From NCBI GenBank assembly GCA_023415845.1, contig JAEZJB010000326.1, forward strand, positions 1-5,219: a stretch of 5,219 nt of DNA, in the 5' to 3' direction. The notes below the pieces were generated by a model. The model searched no databases. It had not been told where the DNA came from and saw nothing but the letters and a program-made list of their open reading frames with translations. Source of the stretch: Chloroflexota bacterium. Its GTDB lineage: Bacteria > Chloroflexota > Chloroflexia > Thermomicrobiales > UBA6265. The stretch's first letter is position 1, and each line of letters starts with the position of its first letter. Positions 1 through 4,635 of the stretch are shown here, one piece after another. Both the position numbers and the translations under genes were made by a program.

Positions 1-102
1 ATCGAAAACGCAATCTCGGTGGCAGTCCGCTGCGCCGATGTTGATCTTGTCGGCGGAATTGAACGTCGACTGGTGCCGATTCCAACCACCGCATCGGCCT
101 GA
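1..102 (+). CDS. C-terminal tail of an unrecognised plus-strand protein (partial)
   Basis: Reading from base 1 in frame 1 gives 33 sense codons and a TGA at 100-102. The gene, if real, starts to the left of the window. The peptide begins IENAISVAVRCADVDLVGG and ends VPIPTTASA, a hydrophobic and acidic mix that looks more protein-like than the alternatives. However, all three minus-strand frames of this short stretch are also open, so openness alone proves little. I do not recognise a family and give no function. A GC-rich hairpin at 142-170 lies 40 bp after the stop, between this ORF and the convergent HU gene, which suits two genes ending toward each other. Reality of the gene is uncertain. 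Confidence 0.4.
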   Translation: MENAISVAVRCADVDLVGGIERRLVPIPTTASA

Positions 103-141
103 GCAACGTACCAACCCACAAGTCCAGGATCCCAATGCCAG

Positions 142-170
142 GAGGCGGCTTCCGTATCAGGAGCCGCCTC
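142..170. terminator. GC-rich hairpin between convergent genes, candidate bidirectional terminator
   Basis: GAGGCGGCT at 142-150 pairs perfectly with AGCCGCCTC at 162-170, giving a 9-bp mostly GC stem. CC at 152-153 can add two pairs with GG at 160-161 beyond a one-base bulge, leaving loop GTATCA. It lies 33 bp beyond the HU stop codon and 40 bp beyond the stop of the left-edge ORF. Neither side has a good U-tract (ATCTTGATG on the plus side, CTGGCATTGGG on the minus side), so intrinsic termination may be inefficient. Position and stem strength support the call; the missing U-run weakens it. Confidence 0.55.
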
Positions 171-202
171 ATCTTGATGCTAGGAAACCTACCGGTACCG
201 GA

Positions 203-475
203 TTACACCACCGAGCGCTTGAGCTGCGTCCCTGGCCGGAACACGGGGCTCTTGCGGGCCTCGATCGTCATTGGGTCGCCGGTCTGGGGATTACGTCCCT
301 GCCTCGACGAGCGCTCAACAACCTTGAAGGTGCCGAATCCACTAATGGCGACTTCATCTCCGTCGGCCAATGCCCGTTCGATGGACTCGAAAACGGCGTT
401 CACGGCACGGGTAGCTGCTGACTCGCTCGAATCGGTCGCCTCAGCCACAGCGCGCACAAGATCCTGCTTGCGCAT
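203..475 (-). CDS. HU-family histone-like DNA-binding protein
   Basis: A 90-residue protein, the normal length for HU, a homodimeric or heterodimeric nucleoid protein that bends DNA with two beta arms. The N-terminal helical dimerisation part (about 1-40) opens with MRKQDLVRAVAE. It is followed by the conserved turn ISGFGTFKV (44-52) and the arm-tip signature GRNPQTG (60-66), whose proline (63) is the one that intercalates DNA in this family. The C-terminus (FRPGTQLKRSV) is typical. The start is ATG with the purine-rich AAAAGGGGG (486-494) about 10 nt upstream. The gene is separated from the upstream methyltransferase by 135 bp and probably has its own promoter. IHF subunits are related, but length and sequence favour HU. 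No odd residues seen. Confidence 0.97.
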   Translation of the reverse strand: MRKQDLVRAVAEATDSSESAATRAVNAVFESIERALADGDEVAISGFGTFKVVERSSRQGRNPQTGDPMTIEARKSPVFRPGTQLKRSVV

Positions 476-610
476 GATGTTCGTACCCCCTTTTGTGACG
501 AAGCGCTTCGGTGCGACGAAGTTGAAGCCACGTCACGGGTATGGTTCTCGCGGGTATCCCGATTGGCAAATGACATGATCCCTCATCACGTCTTCGTCAA
601 ATCGGACCGA
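476..610 (-). promoter_or_regulatory. HU gene leader and likely promoter region with small repeats
   Basis: This is the 135-bp gap in front of the HU gene. It has a clear ribosome-binding site (AAAAGGGGG, 486-494). A perfect 12-bp palindrome, CGAAGCGCTTCG, lies at 499-510. On the plus strand GACGAAG occurs at 498-504 and 515-521, and its complement CTTCGTC at 592-598. CGGGTAT is directly repeated at 536-542 and 551-557. On the minus strand TTGACG (-35-like) is present just after the methyltransferase stop, but I found no convincing -10 at the usual spacing. The promoter is therefore inferred from position rather than recognised. No ORF of note lies here. Confidence 0.35.
572..592 (-). terminator. 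Hairpin after the methyltransferase gene, weak terminator candidate
   Basis: On the minus strand GACGTGAT (592-585) can pair with ATCATGTC (579-572) as an 8-bp stem with one G-U pair and a 5-nt loop, GAGGG. It begins 18 nt after the methyltransferase stop. It is followed only by ATTTG, not a proper U-tract. It could partly end the long upstream transcript before the HU gene, or be part of the HU leader. Confidence 0.3.
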
Positions 611-1426
611 TCAATGAAGGCTTTTACCCAACCGTCGCTGCCGAGCTGCCTCAAGGACCAAGTGTGATCCTGCCACGCCAGCATTCAGACTTTCAAGCTT
701 CCTGGCGAGCGGAATGCGTACGTATGTGCCAGTTCCTGCCCGAAGTGGCTCGTTTAGGCCGTGCGCTTCCCCGCCAATGACAATGGCACAGGATGGCGTG
801 TAGTCAACCTCATCGTACTCATGAGGTCCATCAGCGTCGGCGAGCACCACCAAATCGACGTCGGCGAGCCTCGTCTTGATCTCATTTATTGGCAGTGAAC
901 GCAATGACACCAGGAAGTGAGCGCCCATCGCTGCCCGAACGCACTTCGGATTGAACGGATCCACTGACTCCGGAGAGATGATGAACTCCGTCACGCCGGC
1001 GCCAGCCGCAGAACGAATCAAGGTACCCATGTTACCGGGGTCACGGACACCATCGGCGATCAGAATAAGATCCTTCGTCCACACATCAAACCGCGGGGTG
1101 TCGACAAGGTCATCCATGCCAAATACGCAAACTACAGGCTGAGGATGCGGGACGTCGGACAGCGACTCGATAACGGCCGGTGACGCCATACGCACTTGAA
1201 ACCTGGTACTCCATTGGTCATGGAGAGACCAGCCTTCTGGATCGTCGCGCAGGTAGATTGCCTGCGGATTCGATCCCGATCCAATGGCGTCGGATACAGC
1301 CCGCACCCCTTCGACGAGAAACGCTCGCTCCTCGATTCGGCCTTTACGGCGGAGGAGCGAGCGTGCTCGCTTCACGGCTGGATTGTGGAGGCTGGAAATG
1401 ACCGTAACAGACGGCGTTTCTGCCAA
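611..1426 (-). CDS. TrmH/SpoU-family RNA 2'-O-ribose methyltransferase
   Basis: A 271-residue SPOUT-class enzyme that transfers methyl from S-adenosylmethionine to a ribose 2'-OH in rRNA or tRNA. The N-terminal part (about 5-100), starting SSLHNPAVKRARSLLRRKGR, resembles the SpoU substrate-binding domain. The C-terminal trefoil-knot domain has all three family motifs: DPGNMGTLIRSA (129-140, with N132 and R138), IGGEAHGLNE (217-226, with E220) and IPLARKLESLNAG (238-250, with E245 and N248). The frame stays open further upstream, through rplT. I place the start at TTG (1424-1426) because AGGAG (1434-1438) sits 7 nt before it and the SpoU homology begins a few residues later. It lies 13 nt after the rplT stop, implying translational coupling. 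The exact target nucleotide, as in RlmB- or TsnR-type enzymes, cannot be told from sequence alone. Confidence 0.93.
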   Translation of the reverse strand: MAETPSVTVISSLHNPAVKRARSLLRRKGRIEERAFLVEGVRAVSDAIGSGSNPQAIYLRDDPEGWSLHDQWSTRFQVRMASPAVIESLSDVPHPQPVVCVFGMDDLVDTPRFDVWTKDLILIADGVRDPGNMGTLIRSAAGAGVTEFIISPESVDPFNPKCVRAAMGAHFLVSLRSLPINEIKTRLADVDLVVLADADGPHEYDEVDYTPSCAIVIGGEAHGLNEPLRAGTGTYVRIPLARKLESLNAGVAGSHLVLEAARQRRLGKSLH

Positions 1427-1433
1427 GCCTCGA

Positions 1434-1438
1434 CTCCT
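1434..1438 (-). promoter_or_regulatory. Ribosome-binding site that decides the TTG start of the methyltransferase
   Basis: AGGAG on the minus strand, 7 nt from the TTG at 1424-1426, located in the 13-nt space after the rplT stop codon (TAG, 1440-1442). No ATG or GTG in this frame lies close to the beginning of the SpoU homology. Confidence 0.7.
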
Positions 1439-1439
1439 G

Positions 1440-1805
1440 CTATGCCTGCGCTGGAATGGCCTGCTTGGCCACGGTAGCGAGAGCGGCGAAGGCATCGGCG
1501 TCCCGGACGGCAAGATCGGCAAGCATCTTGCGGTCGACAACGACACCAGCGAGGTTCAGTCCGTGGATCAGCTGGCTGTAAGGAAGGCCGTTCAGGCGGC
1601 TGGCGGCGTTGATGCGCTGAATCCACAGGCGTCGCATATCGCGCTTGCGATTGCGGCGGTCGCGATAGGCGTACTGCAGCGATCGCATGAGTGATTCATG
1701 CGCGCGCTTGTACAGGCGGTTACGAGTACCGCGATGCCCCTTGACCTGGAGAAGAACCTTGCGATGTCGGCGGTGAGACGTGACACCGCGCTTGATACGA
1801 GCCAT
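1440..1805 (-). CDS. rplT: 50S ribosomal protein L20
   Basis: A 121-residue protein, close to the usual 115-120. L20 (bL20) binds 23S rRNA early and is essential for assembly of the large subunit. In Escherichia coli and Bacillus subtilis it also represses its own operon by binding mRNA that mimics its rRNA site. The very basic N-terminal extension (MARIKRGVTSHRRHRKVL, then KGHRGTRNRLYKRA) and the globular C-terminal domain (RLWIQRINAASR, YSQLIHGL, DRKMLADLA) are canonical. The start is ATG with AGGA (1814-1817) 8 nt upstream. A 72-nt gap to rpmI holds a perfect palindrome that may control this gene. C-terminus ends in a short alanine-rich tail (KQAIPAQA), normal variation. Confidence 0.98.
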   Translation of the reverse strand: MARIKRGVTSHRRHRKVLLQVKGHRGTRNRLYKRAHESLMRSLQYAYRDRRNRKRDMRRLWIQRINAASRLNGLPYSQLIHGLNLAGVVVDRKMLADLAVRDADAFAALATVAKQAIPAQA

Positions 1806-1833
1806 TGGTGATGTCCTGTTCTGCTAGCGGCCA

Positions 1834-1849
1834 GGTCAACGCGTTGACC
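1834..1849 (-). promoter_or_regulatory. Perfect 16-bp palindrome in the rpmI-rplT gap, possible RNA hairpin
   Basis: GGTCAACGCGTTGACC reads identically on both strands. In RNA it folds into a 6-bp stem with a CGCG loop. By bulging one G, the stem can extend to CAGG(G)TCAA pairing with TTGACCTG. GGC and GCC further out can pair as well. It ends about 17 nt before the rplT ribosome-binding site. There is no U-tract after it, so a regulatory or RNA-processing hairpin is more likely than a terminator. A DNA operator is an alternative, though less usual inside an operon. Confidence 0.5.
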
Positions 1850-1877
1850 CTGTTGAGCCGGTTTGCGTTGAAACGTA

Positions 1878-2087
1878 TTAGTCGCCGTTCGGCAGGAGTC
1901 GCTTGACACGAGGCACAGTGGTCTCGTTCATCACGAGCATTCGATCGAATTCCCGCTTCACGCGAGGAGCCTTCTTGCGTCGAAGGTGGCTCTTGCCGCC
2001 CTTCGCCCGCATGATCTTGCCCGTCGCGGTGATCTTGAATCGCCGCTTCGCGCCCTTATGCGTCTTCAGCTTGATCTTGTTGCCCAT
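1878..2087 (-). CDS. rpmI: 50S ribosomal protein L35
   Basis: A 69-residue, strongly basic protein, slightly longer than the usual 64-66. L35 (bL35) is a small component of the large ribosomal subunit, and its gene normally sits between infC and rplT, as here. The signature KLKTHKGAKRRFKITATGKI (6-25) is followed by KGGKSHLRRKKAPRVKR and a short tail ending RLLPNGD. The start is ATG with GAGAGGAAG upstream (AGGA 8 nt from the start), which lies inside the 3' end of infC. The reading frame overlaps infC by 32 nt, so the two are probably translationally coupled. Confidence 0.97.
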   Translation of the reverse strand: MGNKIKLKTHKGAKRRFKITATGKIMRAKGGKSHLRRKKAPRVKREFDRMLVMNETTVPRVKRLLPNGD

Positions 2088-2637
2088 TGGGCGCTTCCTC
2101 TCGTTCCGCTCCAGCGGCCCGGGTTCGGCTCGGAGCCAGGATCATCGTCATGGTCCGCCCCTCCATCCGTGCCGGCTGCTCTACCGTACCGTGATCCTGT
2201 AATTGTGCGGACAACTGATCGAGCAGATCGCGACCGAGTTCCGGATGGGTGATTGATCGCCCACGGAACAACACGGTCAACTTCACCTTGTCACCGGCGT
2301 CCAGGAACTTGCCTGCCTGGCGCCCCTTGGTTTCAAGGTCAGCCTTCCCGATTTTCGGCTCAACACGAACCTCCTTGAGGCGGGTCACGTGTTGATGCTT
2401 CTTGGACTCCCGCTCCTTCCGGCTCTGTTCGTACCGGAATTTGCCATAGTCCATTAGCCTGCACACCGGCGGGGAGGCATTTGGTGCCACCTCAACCAGA
2501 TCGAGGCCTCGCTCCCGCGCCATTTCAAGCGCTTCGCGAGTCGGGATGATACCGATCTGCCGTCCTTCGTCATCAATGAGTCTGACTTCGCGGATCCGAA
2601 TTCTCTCGTTTACGCGAGTCTGCACTGGTCTGGAAAT
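2056..2637 (-). CDS. infC: Translation initiation factor IF3, probable ATT start
   Basis: IF3 binds the 30S subunit, prevents premature joining with 50S and proofreads start codon and initiator tRNA. From the proposed start the protein has 193 residues. The N-domain contains RVNERIRIREVRLIDDEG (8-25), GLDLVEVAP (44-52) and CRLMDYGKFRYEQ (59-71). A charged linker leads to the C-domain with KEVRVEPKIG (88-97), KVKLTVLFRGR (117-127) and the end motif EGRTMTMILAP (159-169). A hydrophilic, acidic tail of about 24 residues follows. The frame has an in-frame ATG at 2739, but that would add 34 unrelated residues running through the leader. Instead ATT at 2635-2637 lies 6 nt after a perfect AGGAGG and just before the homology; ATT is the known infC start in Escherichia coli. 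The next candidate, a GTG four codons later, is 18 nt from the ribosome-binding site. The stop overlaps rpmI. Confidence 0.96.
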   Translation of the reverse strand: MSRPVQTRVNERIRIREVRLIDDEGRQIGIIPTREALEMARERGLDLVEVAPNASPPVCRLMDYGKFRYEQSRKERESKKHQHVTRLKEVRVEPKIGKADLETKGRQAGKFLDAGDKVKLTVLFRGRSITHPELGRDLLDQLSAQLQDHGTVEQPARMEGRTMTMILAPSRTRAAGAEREEAPNGQQDQAEDA

Positions 2638-2643
2638 AGCTCG

Positions 2644-2649
2644 CCTCCT
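2644..2649 (-). promoter_or_regulatory. Consensus ribosome-binding site that decides the infC ATT start
   Basis: A full AGGAGG on the minus strand, 6 nt upstream of ATT at 2635-2637. No ATG, GTG or TTG lies at workable spacing in the IF3 frame. A strong site paired with a rare start codon is the combination through which IF3 can limit its own synthesis in known systems. Confidence 0.8.
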
Positions 2650-2678
2650 GAACTGCGGGCACTTCGTGCTGGACACGC

Positions 2679-2705
2679 AAAAAGCGTCGGCTCCAATGTC
2701 CGACG
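2679..2705 (-). terminator. Intrinsic terminator or attenuator in the infC leader
   Basis: On the minus strand CGTCGG (2705-2700) pairs perfectly with CCGACG (2690-2685) around a 9-nt loop. The stem is followed by C and then TTTTT (2683-2679). It lies between the ribF stop and infC, 41 nt before the infC start. An alternative fold is possible: GGAC (2701-2698) with GTCC (2674-2671) and ACGC (2687-2684) with GCGT (2678-2675). That fold uses parts of both terminator arms and puts the T-run in a loop, so the two are mutually exclusive. It could simply end the nrnA-truB-ribF transcript, or act as a regulated attenuator for infC-rpmI-rplT. The U-run is short (5) and the stem only 6 bp. Confidence 0.5.
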
Positions 2706-2729
2706 ACCTGCCAGCAACGACACCGGTTA

Positions 2730-2738
2730 AGGATACCA
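2730..2738 (-). promoter_or_regulatory. Weak extended -10 candidate upstream of infC
   Basis: TGGTATCCT on the minus strand has a TGn extension and four of six matches to TATAAT. No good -35 box stands 16-18 nt upstream. If used, transcription would begin shortly before the hairpin at 2679-2705, placing that hairpin in an infC leader. Speculative. Confidence 0.2.
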
Positions 2739-2776
2739 CAACGTCGAATTCACGGCTTGCCGGTTGGGTTACCCTG

Positions 2777-3709
2777 CTACCTGACGCTCAGTATTTTTCG
2801 GGCATTGATCTCGTCGATGCGGAGTTGCTCTACCAATGCGTCCACACTCGGAAAGTTCGAGTCTGGTCGCAGGCGCGCGATAAAGTCGGTGTGGATCGTG
2901 CGACCGTAGAGGTCTCCCTCGAAATCGAGGAGATTGGTCTCGATCTGTCGGGCACCTGTGTTCAGGGCAGGCCGCGTGCCGATGTAGGTCATCGCCCAAT
3001 GCGCACTCGCACCGTCCTCGATCGTCGCCAATGTGGCGTAAATCCCGTCTGGCACGGCCACGATCTCCGTCGGCGGCTCCACATTTGCGGTCGGAAAGCC
3101 GATGGTTCTTCCGATCTGCGCTCCACGAATGACTTCGCCCGAAACACGATAGGGATATCCGAGGAGGGATTCTGCCTGGTCGACACGCCCTTCCATCACC
3201 AACTGTCGGATTCGACTGCTGCTCACGACGTCACCATCGAACTCTCGTCGGGGAACAGCGACCAACTCGAATCCAAGGTCCTGTCCGATAGCGGTCAGGC
3301 GTGGAATGTCACCCATACGATTTCGACCAAGGGCGAAAGCTTCGCCGACCCAGACCTCTCGGGGATGGGTCGCTTCCACCAGGTGACCGAGAAAGGTCTC
3401 CGGCGATTCCATCATGAGCTCATGCGTGAACGGGACAACGACGACATCGTCCACGCCAGTTGCCCATAGCCGCCTCAGCTTCTCCGGGGCGGTGTTGAGC
3501 CGTCCGCGAAATGACTCAGGTCGGATCACCTGGGCCGGATAGGGCTCGAATGTGACCGCGAGCATTGGGATGCCCAGCTCCCTGGCGCGCGCACCAGCAG
3601 ACGACAAGAGGTACTGGTGACCGAGGTGAACGCCATCGAACGTCCCGATCGACACAATATGTTCGCCGCCGGGAGACGATGCAAATGTCCAGAACGCACT
3701 GTGTGACAC
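2777..3709 (-). CDS. ribF: Bifunctional riboflavin kinase / FAD synthetase
   Basis: A cytosolic enzyme that phosphorylates riboflavin to FMN and then adenylylates FMN to FAD. The N-terminal nucleotidyltransferase domain (about 17-175) has GTFDGVHLGH (22-31), VTFEPYP (52-58) and SSSRIRQLV (163-171). The C-terminal kinase domain (about 185-305) has GRTIGFPTAN (200-209), the YIGTRPALN stretch (242-250), E257 and LDFEGDLYG (261-269). Length is 310 residues, close to Escherichia coli RibF (313). The GTG start (3707-3709) is chosen because it gives the usual short lead-in to the first motif, sits 2 nt after the truB stop and has GGAG (3721-3724) 11 nt upstream. The frame continues upstream into truB and is not coding there. 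The common FxPHP motif reads FEPYP, a mild deviation. No FMN riboswitch is present in front of it, in keeping with its place inside an operon. Confidence 0.95.
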   Translation of the reverse strand: MSHSAFWTFASSPGGEHIVSIGTFDGVHLGHQYLLSSAGARARELGIPMLAVTFEPYPAQVIRPESFRGRLNTAPEKLRRLWATGVDDVVVVPFTHELMMESPETFLGHLVEATHPREVWVGEAFALGRNRMGDIPRLTAIGQDLGFELVAVPRREFDGDVVSSSRIRQLVMEGRVDQAESLLGYPYRVSGEVIRGAQIGRTIGFPTANVEPPTEIVAVPDGIYATLATIEDGASAHWAMTYIGTRPALNTGARQIETNLLDFEGDLYGRTIHTDFIARLRPDSNFPSVDALVEQLRIDEINARKILSVR

Positions 3710-3711
3710 AG

Positions 3712-4635
3712 TTATATTGACTCCACAGGTATGACCTTTACCGGCCGAAGAGTATCGCCCGGTTTCCCGACTTCTCCAATCCCGAGCCATCGCTTCTGCG
3801 AGTCGTAGGCACGAGCCAACGAACCATTCTGCAGCGGCGCCTGCAGGGGCAGCACTTTGCCGTGCTGCCAATCTCGCACCTGGTCGGGCGACAGAATGAC
3901 ACGCTCCATGCTCTCAAGGACGGAATCAGGGGGCAGGGCAGCACGCTCCCAGCCTTCTGACTGAATCCTGGCTGCAAGCTGCTCGAGCGAACACGCCTCA
4001 TCAAGCGTAAAGGGACCCGTGCGAGTCCTGCGCAGCGCTGCAAGGTGGGCTCCGGTGCCCACCGCCTCACCAATGTCCCGGGCAAGCGATCGAATGTAGG
4101 TACCCTTGGTGCAGGTGACGTCGATGGAGAGGTCGGGAGCCGCCCAGTCAACGACATCAAGCGTCGATATCGTCACGAAACGAGGACTGATCTCCACCGT
4201 CTCGCCCTTGCGGGCAAGTTCATACAGGCGGCGACCGTCGACTTTGATCGCGGAATGCATTGGTGGCACCTGGCTGATCTCGCCGCGAAAGCGCGCCAGC
4301 GCTGCCTCTATGTCAGGGAGGGTAAGGTGAGACGGGTCCGTCTCGGCAATGACATCGCCTTCTGAGTCTGCCGAGTCTGTGGTGACGCCAAACCGAATGG
4401 TTGCTCGATAGGACTTATCAGCAACTGCCAGGTACTCGATCGTCCGCGTCGCGAGTCCCACCGCCACTGGCAACACTCCGGTCGCCGCCGGATCGAGCGT
4501 GCCAGCATGTCCAACCCGCCGCTCCCCAACGATGCGTCGCACCCTGGCGACGACGTCGTGACTCGTCCAGCCAAGCGGCTTGTCGATCACCAGGTACCCA
4601 TGCCTGGTTGCCTGTCTCCGCCCCGCTTTTGACAT
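3712..4635 (-). CDS. truB: tRNA pseudouridine(55) synthase TruB
   Basis: TruB converts U55 in the T-loop of nearly all elongator tRNAs to pseudouridine and also acts as a tRNA-folding chaperone. The 307-residue protein shows the catalytic motif GHAGTLDPAATGVL (42-55) with nucleophile D48. It also has the substrate-stacking tyrosine in DKSYRATIRFG (Y76), PPMHSAIKVDGRRLYELAR, GTYIRSLARDIG and HLAALRRTRTGPF. A C-terminal part that may correspond to the PUA-like domain follows (around KVLPLQAP onward). Length matches the family (about 300-315). The ATG start (4633-4635) overlaps the upstream stop codon by one base (TAATG). There is no strong ribosome-binding site, so translation probably depends on coupling to the upstream gene. 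No missing key residue. Confidence 0.97.
   Translation of the reverse strand: MSKAGRRQATRHGYLVIDKPLGWTSHDVVARVRRIVGERRVGHAGTLDPAATGVLPVAVGLATRTIEYLAVADKSYRATIRFGVTTDSADSEGDVIAETDPSHLTLPDIEAALARFRGEISQVPPMHSAIKVDGRRLYELARKGETVEISPRFVTISTLDVVDWAAPDLSIDVTCTKGTYIRSLARDIGEAVGTGAHLAALRRTRTGPFTLDEACSLEQLAARIQSEGWERAALPPDSVLESMERVILSPDQVRDWQHGKVLPLQAPLQNGSLARAYDSQKRWLGIGEVGKPGDTLRPVKVIPVESI

Noticed and set aside
192..201. 10-bp palindrome CCGGTACCGG right after the HU stop
   Set aside because: As a hairpin it would leave a 2-nt loop, it has no U-tract, and short GC palindromes are expected by chance at this base composition. The hairpin at 142-170 is the better terminator candidate.
601..620. ATCGGTCCGAT-type near-palindrome at the end of the methyltransferase gene as a terminator
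   Set aside because: Only four base pairs can form around a 3-nt loop, and the following TTG is not a U-tract.
1427..1546. Upstream 40-residue extension of the methyltransferase to an ATG at 1546
   Set aside because: It lies entirely within or against rplT, shows no SpoU homology and lacks a ribosome-binding site. The TTG at 1426 has an AGGAG at good spacing.
2638..2739. IF3 start at the ATG at 2739
   Set aside because: It would translate through the leader hairpin and the AGGAGG, adding 34 residues without IF3 similarity.
2546..3469. Long plus-strand open frame (307 codons) across infC, its leader and ribF
   Set aside because: It is antisense to two well-supported genes, the translation has no recognisable motif and is rich in residues typical of reverse-frame reading, and no ribosome-binding site supports it.
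3710..3871. Upstream 54-residue extension of ribF to an ATG at 3871
   Set aside because: It overlaps the well-conserved C-terminal part of truB in another frame and precedes the normal RibF N-terminus. The GTG at 3709, just after the truB stop, is the better start.
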